Shown here: piece by piece, positions 1 through 9,118 of the stretch
How positions within the stretch are numbered: position 1 is the stretch's first letter
How the letters are laid out: each line of letters begins with the position of its first letter
NCBI RefSeq assembly: GCF_024734895.1
Contig: NZ_CP091430.1
Coordinates: 147,001-211,000, forward strand
Direction of reading: 5' to 3'
From: Paenibacillus spongiae
GTDB lineage: Bacteria > Bacillota > Bacilli > Paenibacillales > Paenibacillaceae
Length of the DNA: 64,000 nt
Position numbers and translations under genes: made by a program
Notes under the pieces: generated by a model
What the model was told of the DNA's origin: nothing
Database searches by the model: none
The model's input: the letters and a program-made list of their open reading frames with translations, nothing else

Positions 1-38
1 CAATGGCAAATGGATGAATCGTTAGGAGGAGCTTTCGT

Positions 39-854
39 TTGAACTTGAAGCAATTGTGCGAAGGGATCAAGCTGGATCCGGACGCTCGGCAGATTTTATA
101 TGATTATCAAATGGATGAACCGCAGTATCAAGCCTGCAAGAAGCAATTTTACGCCAACCGTTACGCCTTTTTTGAGAAGGTAAAGCAGACTGCAGGCTAC
201 CGGCAGCTGTTCTTGTATTTATACGCAAGGTTTGCGGCAGATGTCCATGAAGAGTACCGGCTCCGGGGGATCGACGATGAGATCTACTTCGATACCTTCT
301 CGGATATTCAGATCTGGTGCTTAACCTGCAAACGGGATTATGGCGAGTATGGCATCGAAGAGTACCACTGGCTGCAGGAGCATATTCAGCTTCGATTATT
401 CCGCTTGGGCCGTCTGCAATTTCAACCTTCTGCCTTGGAGCGCACGCTGGAAGTGGACGGAAGGACCGTATTTAAGAATCAAATCGTACTCAATGTACAT
501 ATTCCGTCCGGCGAGTCGTTGGAGTCCCGGAGCGTTGAGGAATCCTTCGAACGGGCACGAAGCTTCTTCAGAGGGATAACGCCTGTTTTTACTTGCCATT
601 CATGGCTGCTGTATCCGGGATTAAGCGAAGTCCTGCCGCAGGGCTCGAATATCCTGCAATTTCAGAAGGAATTCATCATCTATGAGACCGATTGCGAGTC
701 CAATCAGGCGGAGCAGCGCATATTCAATCAACCTCGCTCCGACCGCTCCCAATACGAAGAGCACACCACCCTGCAGCGGTCGGCCAAAGCATATCTCCTG
801 GCGGGCAACAAGCTGGGCAACGGTTCTGGAATCAAAATGAATCCAATCGGTTAG
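39..854 (+). CDS. GNAT-like acyltransferase-domain protein
   Basis: Starts at a TTG codon eight bases after a clear AGGAGGA ribosome binding site. The 271-residue soluble protein has no signal peptide. It resembles the two-part 'acyltransferase domain' proteins common in Paenibacillus, with an N-terminal helical part to about residue 120 and a C-terminal GNAT-like part. The stretches [17 protein letters not shown] and [12 protein letters not shown] are the kind that recur in this family. No substrate is known. It ends 11 bases before the GH95 gene, so the two are probably co-transcribed and it may act on or report a sugar released by the downstream glycosidases; that link is inference. The gene's own promoter lies before the window. 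Confidence 0.7.
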   Translation: MNLKQLCEGIKLDPDARQILYDYQMDEPQYQACKKQFYANRYAFFEKVKQTAGYRQLFLYLYARFAADVHEEYRLRGIDDEIYFDTFSDIQIWCLTCKRDYGEYGIEEYHWLQEHIQLRLFRLGRLQFQPSALERTLEVDGRTVFKNQIVLNVHIPSGESLESRSVEESFERARSFFRGITPVFTCHSWLLYPGLSEVLPQGSNILQFQKEFIIYETDCESNQAEQRIFNQPRSDRSQYEEHTTLQRSAKAYLLAGNKLGNGSGIKMNPIG

Positions 855-865
855 GAGCTTCCAAG

Positions 866-3220
866 ATGAGTGAAAATACGAAGCTGTGGTATGATCATCC
901 GGCAGGATGGCCCGAAGGGAACGAGCAGGATAGCTGGAATCGGGCGCTGCCCATCGGGAATGGAAGGCTCGGGGCTATGGTATTTGGCGACTATCCCGTG
1001 GAACGGGTGCAGGTGAATGAAGAGTCCATCTGGGCGGGGCCGCCTGTCCCTGTTCACCAGCCGGGGGCGAAACAGGCCATTCAAGAAGCAAGAGAGCTGC
1101 TGTTTGCGGGCAAAAGCGCAGAGGCGGAGCGGCTGGTTCAGGAGAAGGTGCTGTCGCCGCATACGGGCCCTAGAAGCTATCAGCCGTTCGGAGACCTATG
1201 GCTCCGCCATCAGGAGACCTCCCAAGAACAGCCGATAAGCGAATACAGACGGGAGCTGGATCTCGATACGGCTATCGCGGCCGTTTCTTACCTTCAAGCC
1301 GGGGTTCGCCACTACCGGGAGGCCTTCTCCAGCGTGAACGACCAGGTGCTTGTTCTTCGGTGGCATACGGAAGGCCAGGGCCGGATCGATACCCGGATCG
1401 ATATGACGCGTGAAGAAGATGCCTTCGTCGAGGTCGGGGATCGGGACGCTCTGGTGCTTACCGCGCAGGCCGCCCATGGAACGACGCATCCGGGCGTCAA
1501 ATTTGCCGGCGTGTTAAGAGCGGCAGCAGAGGGCGGTACCGTCAAGCAAGAGGGGAGGACCATCGTTGTAAGCGGTGCCGCTACATTAACCTTATACCTT
1601 GCCGTTCGCACCGATTATCATTTTGCCCAGCCGATGGAGCCTTTGCGTCATGACTTGGTCGAGCAATGCCAGGATGATTTGCGGAAGGCCATGGCCAAGC
1701 CGTATGAGCAGCTGAAGCGGGAACATATTCATGAGCACCAACGGCTATTTAGACGCGTGGAGCTTCAGCTCAAGCGCTCGCCGCTTGCCGATTCCGTTCC
1801 GACGGACCGGAGACTGGAAGCGTTCCGGCAGGGCAGCGAGGATCAAGGCTTGATAGCGTTGTATTTTCAATTCGGAAGATACCTGCTCATCTCTTCAAGC
1901 CGTCCGGGCGGCATGCCCGCGAATCTTCAAGGCATATGGAATCCGCATATGAAGGCGCCATGGGATAGCGATTATCACATCAACATCAATCTGCAGATGA
2001 ACTATTGGCCTGCCCAGGTGACCAATCTTGCGGAATGTCATCTTCCTTATTTCAAGCTCATTGAAGGGCTGGTCGATCAGGGCAGCAGGACAGCGCGCGA
2101 AGTGTATGATTGCCGGGGGTTCGTTGCGCATTATACGACCGATGCATGGCTGTTTACGGCGCCTCTTGGCGCGGTTACCTATGGCATGTGGCCGATGGGA
2201 GCGGGCTGGTGCGTCCGGGATTTCATGGAATATTACCGGTTCACCGGAGATCGGCGGTTTCTGGCAGAGCGTGCTTATCCGATCTTGAAGGAAGCCGCGC
2301 TCTTCTTCCTGGATTGGCTGGTGAGGCATCCGGAGACCGGGCAGTGGGTTTCGGGTCCGTCCTCTTCGCCGGAAAATACGTATGTATCCTCCGATGGCAC
2401 GGGCGTGAGTCTATGTATGGCCCCGGCAATGGATCAGCAAATCATATGGGATGTATTCGCTTGTGTGGTCGAGGCTGCGAGGGAGCTGGGAATAAGCGAT
2501 GCATTTACCGGGCAGGTGGAGGAAGTCTGGAACGAGCTGGCCATATCCGGTATCGGCTCGGATGGCCGTCTCATGGAATGGTATGAGCGTGTCGATGAGG
2601 TCGAGCCCGGCCACCGCCATATCTCCCACCTATACGCCATTCATCCCGGAGCGCAATATACGTACGCATCCGCGCCCGACCGGATGGAAGCCGCCCGGAA
2701 GTCGCTGGAATACCGGCTGCGGCATGGAGGAGGACACACGGGCTGGAGCCGCGCCTGGATCATCAATTTCTGGTCCCGGTTGAAGGATAGCGGGCAGGCG
2801 CTTGCGAACCTCGAATTGTTATTGATGAAGTCGACGCTTCCGAATTTATTCGACAGTCACCCTCCCTTCCAAATCGACGGCAATTTCGGCGGTGCTGCAG
2901 GGATAGCCGAGATGCTTCTGCAAAGCCATGCGGGTGAACTGGAGCTGCTTCCCGCGCTTCCGGAGGCTTGGAGCGAAGGCAAGGTGAAGGGGCTTCGGGC
3001 GCGCGGCGGGTTCCAGGTCGATATGGAATGGCAGGAGGGGACGCTGAAGCGGTGCAGCATCATTTCACTAAACGGAAGTACCTGCAAAGTCGTATATAAC
3101 GGCCATGTGGCGGTTATCGATACGGAAGCGGGAGGGACGTACGAGATCTCGTTTTCTGATCGGCTAAGTGTGATGCAATCGGGATCGGGATCGGAATCGG
3201 ATAACGGATATACCGGATAA
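866..3220 (+). CDS. GH95 family alpha-L-fucosidase / alpha-L-galactosidase
   Basis: A 784-residue intracellular glycoside hydrolase (no signal peptide), the usual length for GH95. The open frame extends further upstream, but the ATG used here follows a TTAGGAGC ribosome binding site and gives the canonical N-terminus starting with [20 protein letters not shown]. Typical signatures are [14 protein letters not shown] near the start, [21 protein letters not shown] and [13 protein letters not shown]. By position the candidate active-site residues are N373, N375, E503 and D671, matching the Asn/Asn/Glu/Asp set known from bifidobacterial AfcA. The enzyme should remove terminal alpha-L-fucose or alpha-L-galactose from oligosaccharides. 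It lies between the GNAT-like gene and a GH29 gene, so these look like one oligosaccharide-trimming operon. Which of the two sugars is preferred cannot be read from sequence. Confidence 0.93.
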   Translation: MSENTKLWYDHPAGWPEGNEQDSWNRALPIGNGRLGAMVFGDYPVERVQVNEESIWAGPPVPVHQPGAKQAIQEARELLFAGKSAEAERLVQEKVLSPHTGPRSYQPFGDLWLRHQETSQEQPISEYRRELDLDTAIAAVSYLQAGVRHYREAFSSVNDQVLVLRWHTEGQGRIDTRIDMTREEDAFVEVGDRDALVLTAQAAHGTTHPGVKFAGVLRAAAEGGTVKQEGRTIVVSGAATLTLYLAVRTDYHFAQPMEPLRHDLVEQCQDDLRKAMAKPYEQLKREHIHEHQRLFRRVELQLKRSPLADSVPTDRRLEAFRQGSEDQGLIALYFQFGRYLLISSSRPGGMPANLQGIWNPHMKAPWDSDYHININLQMNYWPAQVTNLAECHLPYFKLIEGLVDQGSRTAREVYDCRGFVAHYTTDAWLFTAPLGAVTYGMWPMGAGWCVRDFMEYYRFTGDRRFLAERAYPILKEAALFFLDWLVRHPETGQWVSGPSSSPENTYVSSDGTGVSLCMAPAMDQQIIWDVFACVVEAARELGISDAFTGQVEEVWNELAISGIGSDGRLMEWYERVDEVEPGHRHISHLYAIHPGAQYTYASAPDRMEAARKSLEYRLRHGGGHTGWSRAWIINFWSRLKDSGQALANLELLLMKSTLPNLFDSHPPFQIDGNFGGAAGIAEMLLQSHAGELELLPALPEAWSEGKVKGLRARGGFQVDMEWQEGTLKRCSIISLNGSTCKVVYNGHVAVIDTEAGGTYEISFSDRLSVMQSGSGSESDNGYTG

Positions 3221-3246
3221 GAGAAAATAGGGGAGGTTTGAAAAGG

Positions 3247-4677
3247 ATGGCTGTATCGATTAGACAAGCTGCCGCGGTTACGCCTGCAAGGAGGCAATTG
3301 CTGTGGCAGGAGATGGAGTTCTATGCCTTTATTCATTTTACGGTGAATACGTTTACGGACCGGGAATGGGGATTGGGTGATGAAAGCCCGGAAATATTCA
3401 ATCCGTCCGAGCTGGACGCTTCGCAATGGGTAGCAGCCTGCCAAGCTGCCGGCATGAAGGGGCTCATTCTCACGTGCAAGCATCATGATGGCTTCTGTCT
3501 ATGGCCAAGCAAGTATACGGAGCATACGGTCAAGAATAGTCCGTGGCGGGATGGCCAGGGCGATTTGGTCCGCGAAGTGGCGGAAGCCTGTCGGAAGGCG
3601 GGCTTGAAATTCGGGATCTATGTATCCCCTTGGGACCGTCACGAGCCGAATTACGGTGATTCGCCTGCATACAATGCCTATTTCGTCAATCAGCTGCGCG
3701 AGCTGCTTACGAATTACGGAGACATCTTCTGCGTATGGTTTGACGGCGCCTGCGGGGAGGGACCGAACGGCAAGAGGCAGGTGTACGACTGGGAGGCTTA
3801 TTACAGCGTCATTCGCGAATGCCAGCCGGACGCCGTCATCTCCGTCTGCGGCCCGGACGTTCGCTGGTGCGGCAATGAGGCGGGTCATACCCGCAGCGCG
3901 GAATGGAGCGTCGTACCGGCCAGCATGCGGGATAATGAGAAGATTCAGGAAAACTCGCAGAAGGCGGATGACGGGGAATTCGCCAAGCGGGTCGGATCGC
4001 ATGACGATGATCTGGGGAGCCGCGAGGTTCTTGCCCGGGTGGATGAGGTTGTCTGGTATCCGTCCGAAGTGAATACGTCGATCCGCCCAGGCTGGTTCTA
4101 CCATGAATCGGAAGACGACAAGGTGAAGACGCTCGACGTGCTGGTCGACCTGTATGAACGAACGGTTGGCGGCAACGCTTCGTTCCTGCTGAACCTTCCT
4201 CCCGATAAGCGCGGGCTTATTCATGAGAATGACGTTCGCACGCTGCGGGAGCTCGGTCAGCGGCTTGCCGCAACGTACCGGAACGATCTCGCGGCGGGTG
4301 CCGAAGTACAGGCATCGGATACGAAGGACGACAATCACCGAGCAGATCATGTAACGGATGGCACTGCCGATACTTACTGGTGTCCGCCGGAGGGCGTGGA
4401 GCAGGCGGAGCTGACCATTGATTTCGGCCGCGAAGCGCATTTGGATCGCGTCGTATTGATGGAGAACATCCGGGAAGGCCAGCGGGTGGAACGGTTTCGC
4501 CTGGAATGCATGGTCGGAGATGACTGGAAGACGATTTATGAAGGAAGGGTCATCGGGTACAAGCACATTTGCCGTTTCGACCGCGTAACGGCCAAGCGAA
4601 TACGGCTCGTTATAGACGAGTCGCGGTGGTACCCGACGCTCCAAGCCTTTGAAGTTTACGACAGCGGTAACGAATAG
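3247..4677 (+). CDS. GH29 family alpha-L-fucosidase with C-terminal F5/8-type domain
   Basis: A 476-residue intracellular protein. The ATG is preferred over an in-frame TTG nine bases earlier because the GGGAGG ribosome binding site is correctly spaced only for the ATG. The N-terminal 340 residues form the GH29 barrel: FIHFTVNTFTDREWG, LTCKHHDGFCLWPS, FGIYVSPWDRHEP and DIFCVWFDGACGEG, whose Asp in WFDGA is the expected catalytic nucleophile. The last 120 residues (EVQASDTKDDNHRADHVTDG onward) look like a discoidin/CBM32-type beta sandwich. The expected reaction is release of terminal alpha-L-fucose. It follows the GH95 gene by about 26 bases and probably shares its transcript. The general acid/base residue could not be placed confidently. 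Confidence 0.92.
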   Translation: MAVSIRQAAAVTPARRQLLWQEMEFYAFIHFTVNTFTDREWGLGDESPEIFNPSELDASQWVAACQAAGMKGLILTCKHHDGFCLWPSKYTEHTVKNSPWRDGQGDLVREVAEACRKAGLKFGIYVSPWDRHEPNYGDSPAYNAYFVNQLRELLTNYGDIFCVWFDGACGEGPNGKRQVYDWEAYYSVIRECQPDAVISVCGPDVRWCGNEAGHTRSAEWSVVPASMRDNEKIQENSQKADDGEFAKRVGSHDDDLGSREVLARVDEVVWYPSEVNTSIRPGWFYHESEDDKVKTLDVLVDLYERTVGGNASFLLNLPPDKRGLIHENDVRTLRELGQRLAATYRNDLAAGAEVQASDTKDDNHRADHVTDGTADTYWCPPEGVEQAELTIDFGREAHLDRVVLMENIREGQRVERFRLECMVGDDWKTIYEGRVIGYKHICRFDRVTAKRIRLVIDESRWYPTLQAFEVYDSGNE

Positions 4678-4712
4678 GTTGATGACGGACATCAATTTGT
4701 ACTAGACGCCAA

Positions 4713-4755
4713 TAAGGCCGGGAACGCCTCACAATTCGAGGGGCTCCCGGCCTTA
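4713..4755 (+). terminator. Hairpin terminator after the GH95-GH29 operon
   Basis: An 11-bp perfect stem (TAAGGCCGGGA with TCCCGGCCTTA) begins 36 bases after the GH29 stop codon. The U-tract is weak, so it may act as a termination or mRNA-stabilising stem. Confidence 0.6.
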
Positions 4756-4849
4756 GCCATATATATGGGTTGAATACGATAATTGGGTAAGCAACAGATA
4801 ATAGGCAAGGACGATTATATTGTTAAGCTGGTTAAAATGAAGTCGGATT

Positions 4850-4893
4850 AAATAATAACGGCGTTCTTGGACTTGGTGCCGAGAGCGCCGTTT
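4850..4893 (-). terminator. Terminator of the ubiB-like gene
   Basis: The stem AACGGCGTTCT pairs with AGAGCGCCGTT. Read on the minus strand it is followed by a T-rich tail (TTATTATTTAAT), as expected 40 bases past the stop of the minus-strand kinase-like gene. Confidence 0.6.
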
Positions 4894-4935
4894 GGGTATG
4901 TAGGAGCATTCAATCGTTGAGGACACCCTGGAGTT

Positions 4936-6609
4936 CTAGAATCGGCCGGAACGAAAAATGGAAAATATGAGCCAGAAAAACAAGAAGATGGCGATTACAG
5001 AACCAATTTCAATGACGGGAATCCGCCAAAGCAGCGTATCCGAATGGCTTAGGGCAGAGCCGACAATCAGTCCGACCAGCACGATGCTCAAAGACAGCAA
5101 TACAATACTGAACGAAAGACGGTTGCTGATCCGATCCATTTTCTTCATCAAGGCATCCAGCTGAGGGACCGTAATTTCAACGCTCACCTTTCCTTTCCGC
5201 ATCAGGGACGTCAATTGCTTGACGCCTAACGGCACTTCACGCAGCAGATCGATATAATCGGGCAGATCCTCGAGCCATTTCTTCAGCATTTGGACGGGAT
5301 TGAGCCGTTCCAGCAGCAGCTTCTTCCCGAACGGCTCGGCCACATCAAAGACGCTGAAGGCCGGATCCAGTGCCGTTACCACCCCCTCCATGGTCAGAAG
5401 GGCTTTACCAAGCAAAGTCAGCTCCGATGGTATCCGAATCCGGTGGCGAAGCGCTACGGTGAATAAATCATGAACGGCTTCGCCCATACTGATCTGGTCT
5501 AACGGGACCTTATAATACTTTTCCCGCAATTGGTCCACATCCGCATAAAGCAATTCGTCGTCCACATCTTCGGGGACAACCCCCATATTGGAAATCGCGC
5601 GGATAACGCCTTTGGTGCTCTGATTGCGCAAGGCGATGACAAACGACGAAAAATTCTTCTTCATCGCCGGAGTCAGCCGCCCCACCATGCCGAAGTCAAG
5701 CAGGACAAGCCCGCCGTCCTGCTGTGCGAGCACATTCCCCGGGTGGGGATCGCCGTGGAAAAGCCCTTCAACCAGGATCTGATGAAGAATCGTCGTGGCA
5801 AAAAGCTCCGCGAGCAATCGCCGGTCCAGCCCCGCCCGATCGAGCTGCTCTTGGTCGGATAGCTTGATGCCTTCTACGTAACTCATGGTTAATACGCGGC
5901 TCGTACTGTAATCCCAGTATACCTCCGGTATGCGGACATGCTTTAACCTTGCGCTCTGACTCCCGAACCGTTCGGCATTCCGCGCTTCTCTCGTGTAGTC
6001 TAATTCAGCTCGAAGTGCTTGTCCGAGTTCGTCTACGATATCGCGCAGTCGATAATTGCGCGCCCACTCCAACCGGTGCTCGGCTAACCGCGCCCAATCG
6101 GTCAGAATGTCCAGATCGGTCTCAATCAGCGTTTGAATATGGGGACGCTGCACCTTGACGGCGACGGCTGTTCCATCCATTAATACGGCATGATGGACCT
6201 GCCCGATGGAGGCCGCCGCAAGGGGAGCTTCGGAGAATTGCAGGAACAGATCTTCGACGGGAAGTCCCAACTCTTGCTCAATGATGCCGGACGCCTCCCG
6301 ATACGAGAACGGGGGCACGTGATCTTGGAGATGCTCAAGCTCGGACAGGATGGAAGGTGGAATCAAGTCGGGACGCGTGCTTGCGATTTGCCCCAGCTTG
6401 ACGAAGGTCGGACCCAATTCCTCCAGCAGCAGACGGATGCGCTCGCCTACCGATTTACCCTGCATCTCCTTTTCATTATCGCTTCGAAAGAATTGAAGCT
6501 TCTGGGTCAGCCCCATTTCCTGATAGACATACCCGAGTCCGTTACGCGCGAAAGCGGAAGCGATCGTCCGGTACCGTTGCAGCTGTCGAATCCGTTTTCC
6601 TGCGTTCAT
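4936..6609 (-). CDS. ABC1/AarF/UbiB family atypical kinase-like protein
   Basis: A 557-residue member of the UbiB/AarF (COQ8-like) family. It has the family KxGQ region (PTFVKLGQIASTRPDLIP, about residues 65-84), the Ala-rich loop AAASIGQVHHA that replaces the glycine loop of normal kinases, VAVKVQRP with the ATP lysine, LFHGDPHPGNVL and the metal-binding LLDFGMVG. Two adjacent hydrophobic segments at the C-terminus (about 503-525 and 530-550) anchor it in the membrane, as usual for bacterial UbiB. The family supports isoprenoid-quinone biology and membrane lipid homeostasis; in menaquinone-using Bacillota the exact role is unsettled. It is followed on the same strand by nothing, and preceded 14 bases upstream by a phasin-like gene, a pairing often seen for this family. 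Confidence 0.93.
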   Translation of the reverse strand: MNAGKRIRQLQRYRTIASAFARNGLGYVYQEMGLTQKLQFFRSDNEKEMQGKSVGERIRLLLEELGPTFVKLGQIASTRPDLIPPSILSELEHLQDHVPPFSYREASGIIEQELGLPVEDLFLQFSEAPLAAASIGQVHHAVLMDGTAVAVKVQRPHIQTLIETDLDILTDWARLAEHRLEWARNYRLRDIVDELGQALRAELDYTREARNAERFGSQSARLKHVRIPEVYWDYSTSRVLTMSYVEGIKLSDQEQLDRAGLDRRLLAELFATTILHQILVEGLFHGDPHPGNVLAQQDGGLVLLDFGMVGRLTPAMKKNFSSFVIALRNQSTKGVIRAISNMGVVPEDVDDELLYADVDQLREKYYKVPLDQISMGEAVHDLFTVALRHRIRIPSELTLLGKALLTMEGVVTALDPAFSVFDVAEPFGKKLLLERLNPVQMLKKWLEDLPDYIDLLREVPLGVKQLTSLMRKGKVSVEITVPQLDALMKKMDRISNRLSFSIVLLSLSIVLVGLIVGSALSHSDTLLWRIPVIEIGSVIAIFLFFWLIFSIFRSGRF

Positions 6610-6623
6610 TTGACGGCCTCCTG

Positions 6624-6926
6624 TCAGTCCTCGCTCGTACCTTTGCGTTCCAAAGCGTCTAACCGCTGCTCGATTCGCGCGATATCCTCCTTGGTTGCCA
6701 ACCGGCTTTCTCCCAGTATGGCGTTTACGCGTTCCTTCACCATCGCTTCTAACCGGTTCTTGGACTCCTCGCCCTTCTTAATAAGATCATCCACCAAACC
6801 GGAGGATTCCGCCTTGTTGATCTCACCCTTTTTCACCAGCTCTTCGACCGTCTTCTCGATCTGCTCCTTGCTCACAATGGCAACTCCCAAGCCAAGCGAG
6901 ATTATTTTACCGATTGCTTCTCTCAT
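6624..6926 (-). CDS. Phasin-like coiled-coil protein
   Basis: About 100 residues, highly charged and helical. It has a short hydrophobic start (IGKIISLGLGVAIV), then heptad-like helices rich in Lys and Glu (EKTVEELVKKGEINKAESS), and a C-terminal ATKEDIARIEQRLDALE coiled coil. This is the usual look of the phasin/poly-hydroxyalkanoate-granule-like proteins that sit beside aarF/ubiB genes in Bacillota. The ATG used here is 11 bases from AGGAG; an in-frame GTG at 6935 is only two bases from it and is less likely. It is probably co-transcribed with the kinase-like gene. It may bind lipid surfaces or oligomerise; no function is demonstrated. Confidence 0.8.
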   Translation of the reverse strand: MREAIGKIISLGLGVAIVSKEQIEKTVEELVKKGEINKAESSGLVDDLIKKGEESKNRLEAMVKERVNAILGESRLATKEDIARIEQRLDALERKGTSED

Positions 6927-6935
6927 TATGATCAC

Positions 6936-7239
6936 GGCTCCTTTATTATGAATTTATGCTTGAAAGCCATGGAATACGACAACGCGCATCATACTCCCAA
7001 GCGCTCAGCTATCGTTCACACCGGATTCTCATCCAAGGCGGGACTGGACCGGGCTTATCCGACCTCATTCTTCACGGTCTTTATAATGTTGTGTTAAATA
7101 TCTCTTTTTCATCCATTTTTTTAAGTATCCGAGGGGATGGGGAGTGTGATGTGCAAGTTATATTTTTGAAGCGCGGCTACTATCCAAATGTGTGCGAATA
7201 TGGCATTATTAGGGGGTCGTAGGGGAGGCAGATCGGATC
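6936..7239. other. Divergent intergenic region without a gene
   Basis: About 300 bases separate the minus-strand phasin-like gene from the plus-strand sensor kinase, so both promoters should lie here. An AT-rich stretch near 7090-7120 and a CATAAT-like hexamer just upstream of the phasin-like gene are visible. No confident -35/-10 pair or operator was found. Confidence 0.5.
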
Positions 7240-8994
7240 GTGAGGCATTGGTATAAAGTGCGGCTGCTCCAAAAGCTGATTATGATTATTATATTTTTCC
7301 TGATTATTCCAGTTCTTATAATCGGGTTCTATTTATTTTCGACGAGCCTGTCGCTCGCACAGAAAGAAAGTCGTGAAATGCTGGAGAAGGTTGCCTATCA
7401 GTTGAACGAGAACATCGAGTACAGAATTATCGGCTATCAGAATATCTTAATGCAGATGGCGCTGGATCCCAGAATAACGACGACGCTGACACAACAATAC
7501 CATTCGCTGGAGGAAGAGGTGATCGCCCTTCAACAAATTAATTCCGTCGTCAGCCGGATTCGGGCATACTTCCCGATGAAGAAAGTCCAGTTCTATAAGT
7601 CCAATCCCTCCCTGCACGAGGACGGCGGAGTGATCTTGAATCTGAATAAGGCCGTTTCCCAGAAATGGTACCCTGCCATGGAAGGCGTGGACCAGCAGTT
7701 CTACTGGTATTTTGAGTGGAAAGGGGATGACGTGCAGCCGTCCCTCCACGTGAGCAAATGGCTGGTCGATTATTTGACCAATGAGAAGTTCGGCATCATT
7801 CATATTGAAGTGACGAACCTGGCGTTGTTCGATCAGTTGTCCAATCCGCTGGAATTCAAGAAAGGGTGGACGGTTATCGCGGATAACGACGGAAGAGCAC
7901 TCATGAATTATAGGGACAAGTATGCGGGTGACAATGTGAAGGAGCTTCCTGAACTCCAGCAGGTGTACGATGCGAAGCAGGGCTGGTATTCTACGAAAAT
8001 CGACGGGAAGCAGAGCATGGTTGTATTCGAGACGAATAGACTGAATTGGAAAATCGTAACGGTAGTCAGTCAGGAAGAATTGTGGCAGAAGCTGCAGCTT
8101 GTGAAAAAAGCAGCCGTTACCGTCAGCATTCTGTTCGTTGTGCTCACTTTTGTTGTCTTGTTCAGCTTCGGCCGCAGGATCACCAAACGTCTGAATTCTC
8201 TGATCCGAAACATGCGGAAGGTACGCGACGGAGATATGGGTCTGACCGTGAGGGTCCACGGCAATGATGAATTGGCCGATGTGGAAGAAGAGTTCAATAA
8301 CATGTCGATCCGCCTGGAGAAGTCGCTCAGAGAAATATCCGAAGCGAGAAGCTCGGCTGAAGCCGAGAAGCTGCGATTGCTGCAAGCGCAGATCAATCCT
8401 CATTTCCTGTACAATACGCTTGCGCTGGTGAAGAGTATGGCAATGGATGTAGGATCTTCCGAAATCAGCGGTACAGTGGATGCCATGGCCAAGTTCTTTA
8501 GGCTGGCGCTGAATCGCGGAGGGGATATTTTGTCGTTCAAGGAAGAGCTGGAGCATGTACGTGCCTACCTGGAGATTCATGAATGGAGGTACCCGGGAAG
8601 GCTCATAACAGTATTCGAGGTGGAGGAAGAGACCCTCTCCTGCGACATGATCAAAATCACACTGCAGCCGATTATTGAGAACGCCCTGCAGCATGCGTTC
8701 ATACGAACTGGAGGACGGGGACGCATTCTTGTTCGCGCAAGCTTGCAAGATGACAAGCTCTGCATCACCATAGCAGATGATGGGGAAGGAATGACACCCG
8801 ACAAGCTGAATGCATTGTTGGAGAACGCGAGCAGCGGTAAGGACCGCATCGGATTCGGCATATACAACGTAAACGAGCGTCTCAAGCGCCATTACGGCGA
8901 GACGTACAGCTTGACAATCGAAAGCGCGGTCGGGAGAGGAACGTCGATTCGGCTTCTTATTCCGCAGCAATCCGGCCGTTTCGTACAAATATAA
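7240..8994 (+). CDS. YesM-type sensor histidine kinase
   Basis: A 584-residue membrane kinase. The GTG start follows GGGGAGG by about 11 bases. Transmembrane segment 1 is at about residues 11-32, an extracytoplasmic cache-like sensor at 33-285, transmembrane segment 2 at about 288-310 (VTVSILFVVLTFVVLFSF), and a HAMP domain follows to about 365. The His_kinase motif LLQAQINPHFLYNTLALV carries the phospho-accepting His388, and the ATPase part shows the N-box IIENALQHAF, DDGEGM and FGIYNVNERL. It should sense a sugar or a binding protein outside the cell and phosphorylate the YesN-like regulator 124 bases downstream, which would control the adjoining sugar importer. The ligand is unknown. Confidence 0.95.
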   Translation: MRHWYKVRLLQKLIMIIIFFLIIPVLIIGFYLFSTSLSLAQKESREMLEKVAYQLNENIEYRIIGYQNILMQMALDPRITTTLTQQYHSLEEEVIALQQINSVVSRIRAYFPMKKVQFYKSNPSLHEDGGVILNLNKAVSQKWYPAMEGVDQQFYWYFEWKGDDVQPSLHVSKWLVDYLTNEKFGIIHIEVTNLALFDQLSNPLEFKKGWTVIADNDGRALMNYRDKYAGDNVKELPELQQVYDAKQGWYSTKIDGKQSMVVFETNRLNWKIVTVVSQEELWQKLQLVKKAAVTVSILFVVLTFVVLFSFGRRITKRLNSLIRNMRKVRDGDMGLTVRVHGNDELADVEEEFNNMSIRLEKSLREISEARSSAEAEKLRLLQAQINPHFLYNTLALVKSMAMDVGSSEISGTVDAMAKFFRLALNRGGDILSFKEELEHVRAYLEIHEWRYPGRLITVFEVEEETLSCDMIKITLQPIIENALQHAFIRTGGRGRILVRASLQDDKLCITIADDGEGMTPDKLNALLENASSGKDRIGFGIYNVNERLKRHYGETYSLTIESAVGRGTSIRLLIPQQSGRFVQI

Positions 8995-9118
8995 GAAAGT
9001 ATAAGTTTCCGTGAACCTTTGCTTATTATTCTGAGGGAAGAAACTCAGTTCGCCGACAAGGGCGGCGCCTGCCGTTTCTTCTTGAATCGAGTTAACTAAT
9101 CAACCGGAGGAATTCGGC

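Noticed and set aside
3499..4695. 398-codon minus-strand frame
   Set aside because: Antisense shadow of the GH29 gene.
6956..7222. 88-codon frame in the divergent region
   Set aside because: No ribosome binding site and no protein-like features.
7447..8988. 513-codon minus-strand frame
   Set aside because: Antisense shadow of the YesM-type kinase gene.
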